Assembly: GCA_029242295.1 (NCBI GenBank)
Contig: JAQWUF010000157.1
Location: 1 to 27,360, forward strand
Source of the DNA: UBA2040 sp002332715
Lineage (GTDB): Bacteria; Bacteroidota; Bacteroidia; Flavobacteriales_D; Crocinitomicaceae
Reading direction: 5' to 3'
Length of the DNA stretch: 27,360 bases
In this document: positions 24,933 to 27,360 of the stretch, piece after piece
How positions within the stretch are numbered: the stretch's first letter is position 1
Layout of the letters: each line of letters opens with the position of its first letter
Program-made: the position numbers and the translations under genes
Notes under the pieces: generated by a model
What the model was told of the DNA's origin: nothing
What the model saw: only the letters and a program-made list of their open reading frames with translations
Databases searched by the model: none

Positions 24933-25175
24933 ATGAAATTAAGAGGGAAAATAATTTTAAGTATTTGCTTCATGTTTGTCCTAGTTTATGCTGAAGCTCA
25001 AGGATGTTCTCAATGTAAACTTTTGGCGGAACAATCTACGGAAGTAGGTGAAGCGTCATTTGGGAGCAATATAAATATGGGAATCTTATACCTTATGGCT
25101 GTTCCGTATATTCTTCTGTTCCTTCTTTTCAGAAAGAGAATATTCCGCTTTTTTAAAGCAATGAAGACACAATAA
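24933..25175 (+). CDS. Small secreted/membrane protein with Cys-x-x-Cys motif
   Basis: The 80-residue protein has an N-terminal signal peptide (to about residue 22, ending AEAQ), then GCSQCK with Cys 25 and Cys 28, a short polar stretch, and a C-terminal membrane helix MGILYLMAVPYILLFLLF (49-66) with a basic cytoplasmic tail. This layout, with CxxC placed in the periplasm and an NxGILYLMxxPY helix, recurs in small Bacteroidota proteins as I recall. The pair of cysteines suggests metal or heme binding or a redox role, but no function is established. It is transcribed alone from its own promoter and converges on the PorP gene with one base between stops. Confidence 0.75.
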   Translation: MKLRGKIILSICFMFVLVYAEAQGCSQCKLLAEQSTEVGEASFGSNINMGILYLMAVPYILLFLLFRKRIFRFFKAMKTQ

Positions 25176-25176
25176 A

Positions 25177-26211
25177 TTATTTTCTTATACGGCCTCCTTT
25201 AAATAATCCCTGGTCGAAATACGTATAAACTAAAGAGAATTCAACAGACCCTGCGCCAGGGGACTTTCTCAAATAAGATACCGTTGCATCATACGAAAAC
25301 TCGAAACGAAACCCTTTGCGCTGAATCATAACCGAAGGAATTAATGATTCCAATGATCTTAGGTGCAACCCTAATCCCATCATAGAGTTTGATCCAGCAG
25401 AAGCACCATTTTCGTTGAGTTTATATCCAAACATTCCTCCCAGAATAGTTTCGGCATGTTTTCCTTGAAAAAACTGAGATGCGTCTAGTGAAAATTGAAC
25501 TTTAGAACCTGGAACATCCTTGAGGTAGTTGGTATGTAAAACTAATTTTCGGGGGAGTCTTTCTGTGCTCGCAATGTTATATCTCAAAGTAGGTTTATTA
25601 GCATGAAATAGGGCAATACCTGCGGTAAACTTAGACTTGCTTTTACCTGCAAATGTGTTGTTTGACCCGTCGACGGTGTAATATAGTCCAGTGCTTACAT
25701 CAGAGTAACTGTATGAAGGAACGATTGCTTCGCCTGATAAAATGTTTTCATCATATGTAGTCCCATTCCACTGACTTTCAAAGATTAAATTTTGCCCATT
25801 GATATTAGAGCTTGCGAATCCAGCCTGGAGGCCCAAAGACAAGACGTGATTTCCACCTCGTCCCATTGGAATGGCTCCGCTCAAGGAGATAGAACCACTT
25901 TGTTTTCCATAATTTCCATCCCCGGCGGCGTCATTAAAGAAAAACGCACCCAGTCCAAGAAAACCCTTAGAAAAATCCTGATCTTTCAACATGTTGAGAT
26001 CGAAGGCTACCATGGTATTGTTAAACTTTCCACCCGATCCAATCCATTGATTGCGATGTTGTAAACTCGCTCTCATTTCGCCATCCATCATTCCTGTTGC
26101 CCCAGGATTAAGCAAAAGGGGCATTTGTGAGATTTGAGAAAAGTGTAAATCTTGTCCTGTCGCACTCAATGATAAGAGCCCGAAACTAAATACGGCTACT
26201 AACTTTTTCAT
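25177..26211 (-). CDS. PorP/SprF-family T9SS outer-membrane protein
   Basis: The 344-residue protein has a signal peptide (MKKLVAVFSFGLLSLSATGQ) and the PorP/SprF family opening QDLHFSQISQMPLLLNPGA followed by LQHRNQW. The rest alternates polar and hydrophobic residues as in an outer-membrane beta-barrel, ending SLVYTYFDQG. SprF of Flavobacterium is needed for secretion of the type B cargo SprB, and PorP-like proteins are often paired with such cargo. Here the ATG shares one base with the stop of a protein carrying a type B sorting domain (26211), which supports a dedicated partner role. Confidence 0.92.
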   Translation of the reverse strand: MKKLVAVFSFGLLSLSATGQDLHFSQISQMPLLLNPGATGMMDGEMRASLQHRNQWIGSGGKFNNTMVAFDLNMLKDQDFSKGFLGLGAFFFNDAAGDGNYGKQSGSISLSGAIPMGRGGNHVLSLGLQAGFASSNINGQNLIFESQWNGTTYDENILSGEAIVPSYSYSDVSTGLYYTVDGSNNTFAGKSKSKFTAGIALFHANKPTLRYNIASTERLPRKLVLHTNYLKDVPGSKVQFSLDASQFFQGKHAETILGGMFGYKLNENGASAGSNSMMGLGLHLRSLESLIPSVMIQRKGFRFEFSYDATVSYLRKSPGAGSVEFSLVYTYFDQGLFKGGRIRK

Positions 26212-27360
26212 TATTGTACGATTGTTATGTTTCCGTTTGTCTGTTCTCGTTCGCCGTTTTTAAACTCAACTTCTAATTGATACACATACACTCCAGATTG
26301 TACCGCTTTGCCCTTGTAAGTTCCATCCCAGACAAACTTGGCGTCTTGTGCTGAAACCATTTGGTTACCCCATCGATCGTAAATACGGAATGTAAATGAA
26401 CGCACATCACCACCAACGTGAAGAGCAAATGTATTGTTTTGTTTATCTGAATTTGGCGAGAATGCCGTTGGAAATTGAACTCCTTTTAAGTTATTCGCAG
26501 GCGCTGGAGGTGAAGGAGGAACTGGTGTTGAAACCGCTTTAAAAACAGCAGTTATCGTTCCCGGAGCAGAAACTGTCACAGAGTTTTGATCGTTGTCAGC
26601 CAAACTGTCCAGGGGATCTGTATCGGATTCCCAATGATCAAAGACAAAACCAGCATTAGCGTTTTGATCTAATAAGGTTACAATTCCACCGAAGTAACTC
26701 GCCGACCATGGATCAGTTGGAGCCCATGCAGAGTTTACTTTAATATTTCCAGCGCCATTTGGCGTAACGTCAAATGTAGTAAGGAAAGGACCAGAAAGAT
26801 CGTAACAATCGATTAAACCTTGCGTCAAAGCTGTACAACGTAAATCAATAAAATCTTTTAAATCTTGTACTTTTAATTGCCATCCCGCGTAGGTGCCGCC
26901 CCACCTATCAATTTGACCCTGCATTTCAGGTTGAATTTCATTAATCATACTGTCTAATAATTGTTGCATAGACGGACATGAAAAAGAAGTATTGACTAAA
27001 TCGATATATCGTGTAATGTAGTATTGTTCCACCAATGGATTTTCATTGATTAATTTTTGGAGTACTGGAGTATGGCCCTGTCCTCCTGGATTCGGCAAGT
27101 TTTCCACATTACAAGGATCCGCATTGGCAGATGCATCTGGAATGTTTGTATAATTGGTGTAATGTCCAAAACTTGCATCCATATCCCAAAGAGTGTAACG
27201 CCACTTCTTTTTATCGGCATTTGGATTCATTCCTCGCCACCAAGCCGTATTCCAATTCAGCCAATCTTTAGAAACGATATAGGAGTTGAAAACGAAATAA
27301 TCGACTAATGAATGCCAATTTAAAAGGCTGTCTACATAATTAAAATTTGCTGCAATACCC
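26211..27360 (-). CDS. CotH-kinase-like secreted protein with T9SS type B sorting domain, N-terminus outside window
   Basis: The visible 382 residues are the C-terminal part; the frame runs to the window end, upstream of the internal Met at 27230, so the start is not seen. The first part, containing LVDYFVFNSYIVSKDWLNWN and KKWRYTLWDMDASFGHY, matches CotH-type protein kinases, where the WDMDxSFG segment carries metal-binding acids. A repeat-like segment (AGFVFDHWESDTDPLD) resembles InlB B-type modules. A proline-rich linker (VPPSPPAPA) leads to the gliding-associated/CHU_C type B tail, with FPTAFSPNSDKQNNTF, FRIYDRWGNQ and SGVYVYQLEV. It should be secreted by T9SS. The kinase activity is inferred from family. 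Confidence 0.88.
   Translation of the reverse strand, partial: GIAANFNYVDSLLNWHSLVDYFVFNSYIVSKDWLNWNTAWWRGMNPNADKKKWRYTLWDMDASFGHYTNYTNIPDASANADPCNVENLPNPGGQGHTPVLQKLINENPLVEQYYITRYIDLVNTSFSCPSMQQLLDSMINEIQPEMQGQIDRWGGTYAGWQLKVQDLKDFIDLRCTALTQGLIDCYDLSGPFLTTFDVTPNGAGNIKVNSAWAPTDPWSASYFGGIVTLLDQNANAGFVFDHWESDTDPLDSLADNDQNSVTVSAPGTITAVFKAVSTPVPPSPPAPANNLKGVQFPTAFSPNSDKQNNTFALHVGGDVRSFTFRIYDRWGNQMVSAQDAKFVWDGTYKGKAVQSGVYVYQLEVEFKNGEREQTNGNITIVQ

Noticed and set aside
1..27360. tRNA, rRNA, CRISPR, prophage or insertion sequence
   Set aside because: No cloverleaf pattern, direct-repeat array, transposase or integrase was seen.

Overview
The window is a chromosomal segment from a member of the Bacteroidota, most likely Flavobacteriales and possibly near the Crocinitomicaceae/Cryomorphaceae; the family-level placement is inference. 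The signs are type IX secretion (T9SS) genes (SprE/PorW lipoprotein, PorP/SprF protein, T9SS type A and type B sorting domains), promoters of the Bacteroidota form TTTG-N19-21-TAnnTTTG, and a near absence of Shine-Dalgarno sequences. Genes are packed tightly, with many ATGA or TAATG overlaps. No gene-free stretch exceeds 300 bases. I see no tRNA, rRNA, CRISPR array, prophage or insertion sequence.

Layout. Positions 1-5326 (minus strand) look like one long operon: purQ, purD, a CNNM/CorC-type membrane protein, a secreted beta-propeller-like protein, an HxpB-like sugar-phosphate phosphatase and truA, which is cut by the window start. A multi-pass membrane protein (5415-6374, minus) is divergent from a DUF4286-like gene and rsmA (6448-7544, plus). 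dxs (7646-9604, minus) lies between two imperfect palindromic repeats of one family. The second repeat overlaps the stop codon of a family-9 glycosyltransferase (9802-10788, minus).

From 10924 the plus strand carries a yebC-family gene, then sprE/porW, bactofilin, atpZ and an AtpI-like membrane protein. That last run normally leads into the F0F1 ATP synthase genes in related bacteria as I recall, but here it is followed by bcp and recA. recA has an in-frame TAA at codon 161, in the conserved L1 region, and is otherwise intact. A 1223-residue secreted metzincin protease with a P domain and a T9SS type A tail follows, then gpsA overlapping an aspartate kinase gene.

The last part holds a TPR lipoprotein and a membrane protein of unknown function (minus), a small Cys-x-x-Cys membrane protein (plus), and a two-gene minus-strand unit: a CotH-kinase-like secreted protein with a T9SS type B tail (cut by the window end) and a PorP/SprF-family outer-membrane protein.

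Together the window mixes core metabolism (purines, isoprenoids, phospholipid and aspartate-family amino acids), RNA modification, and T9SS machinery with two of its likely cargo proteins. The points most worth checking are the interrupted recA, the CotH/PorP pair, the set of promoters placed 3-4 bases before start codons, and the paired palindromic repeats around dxs.
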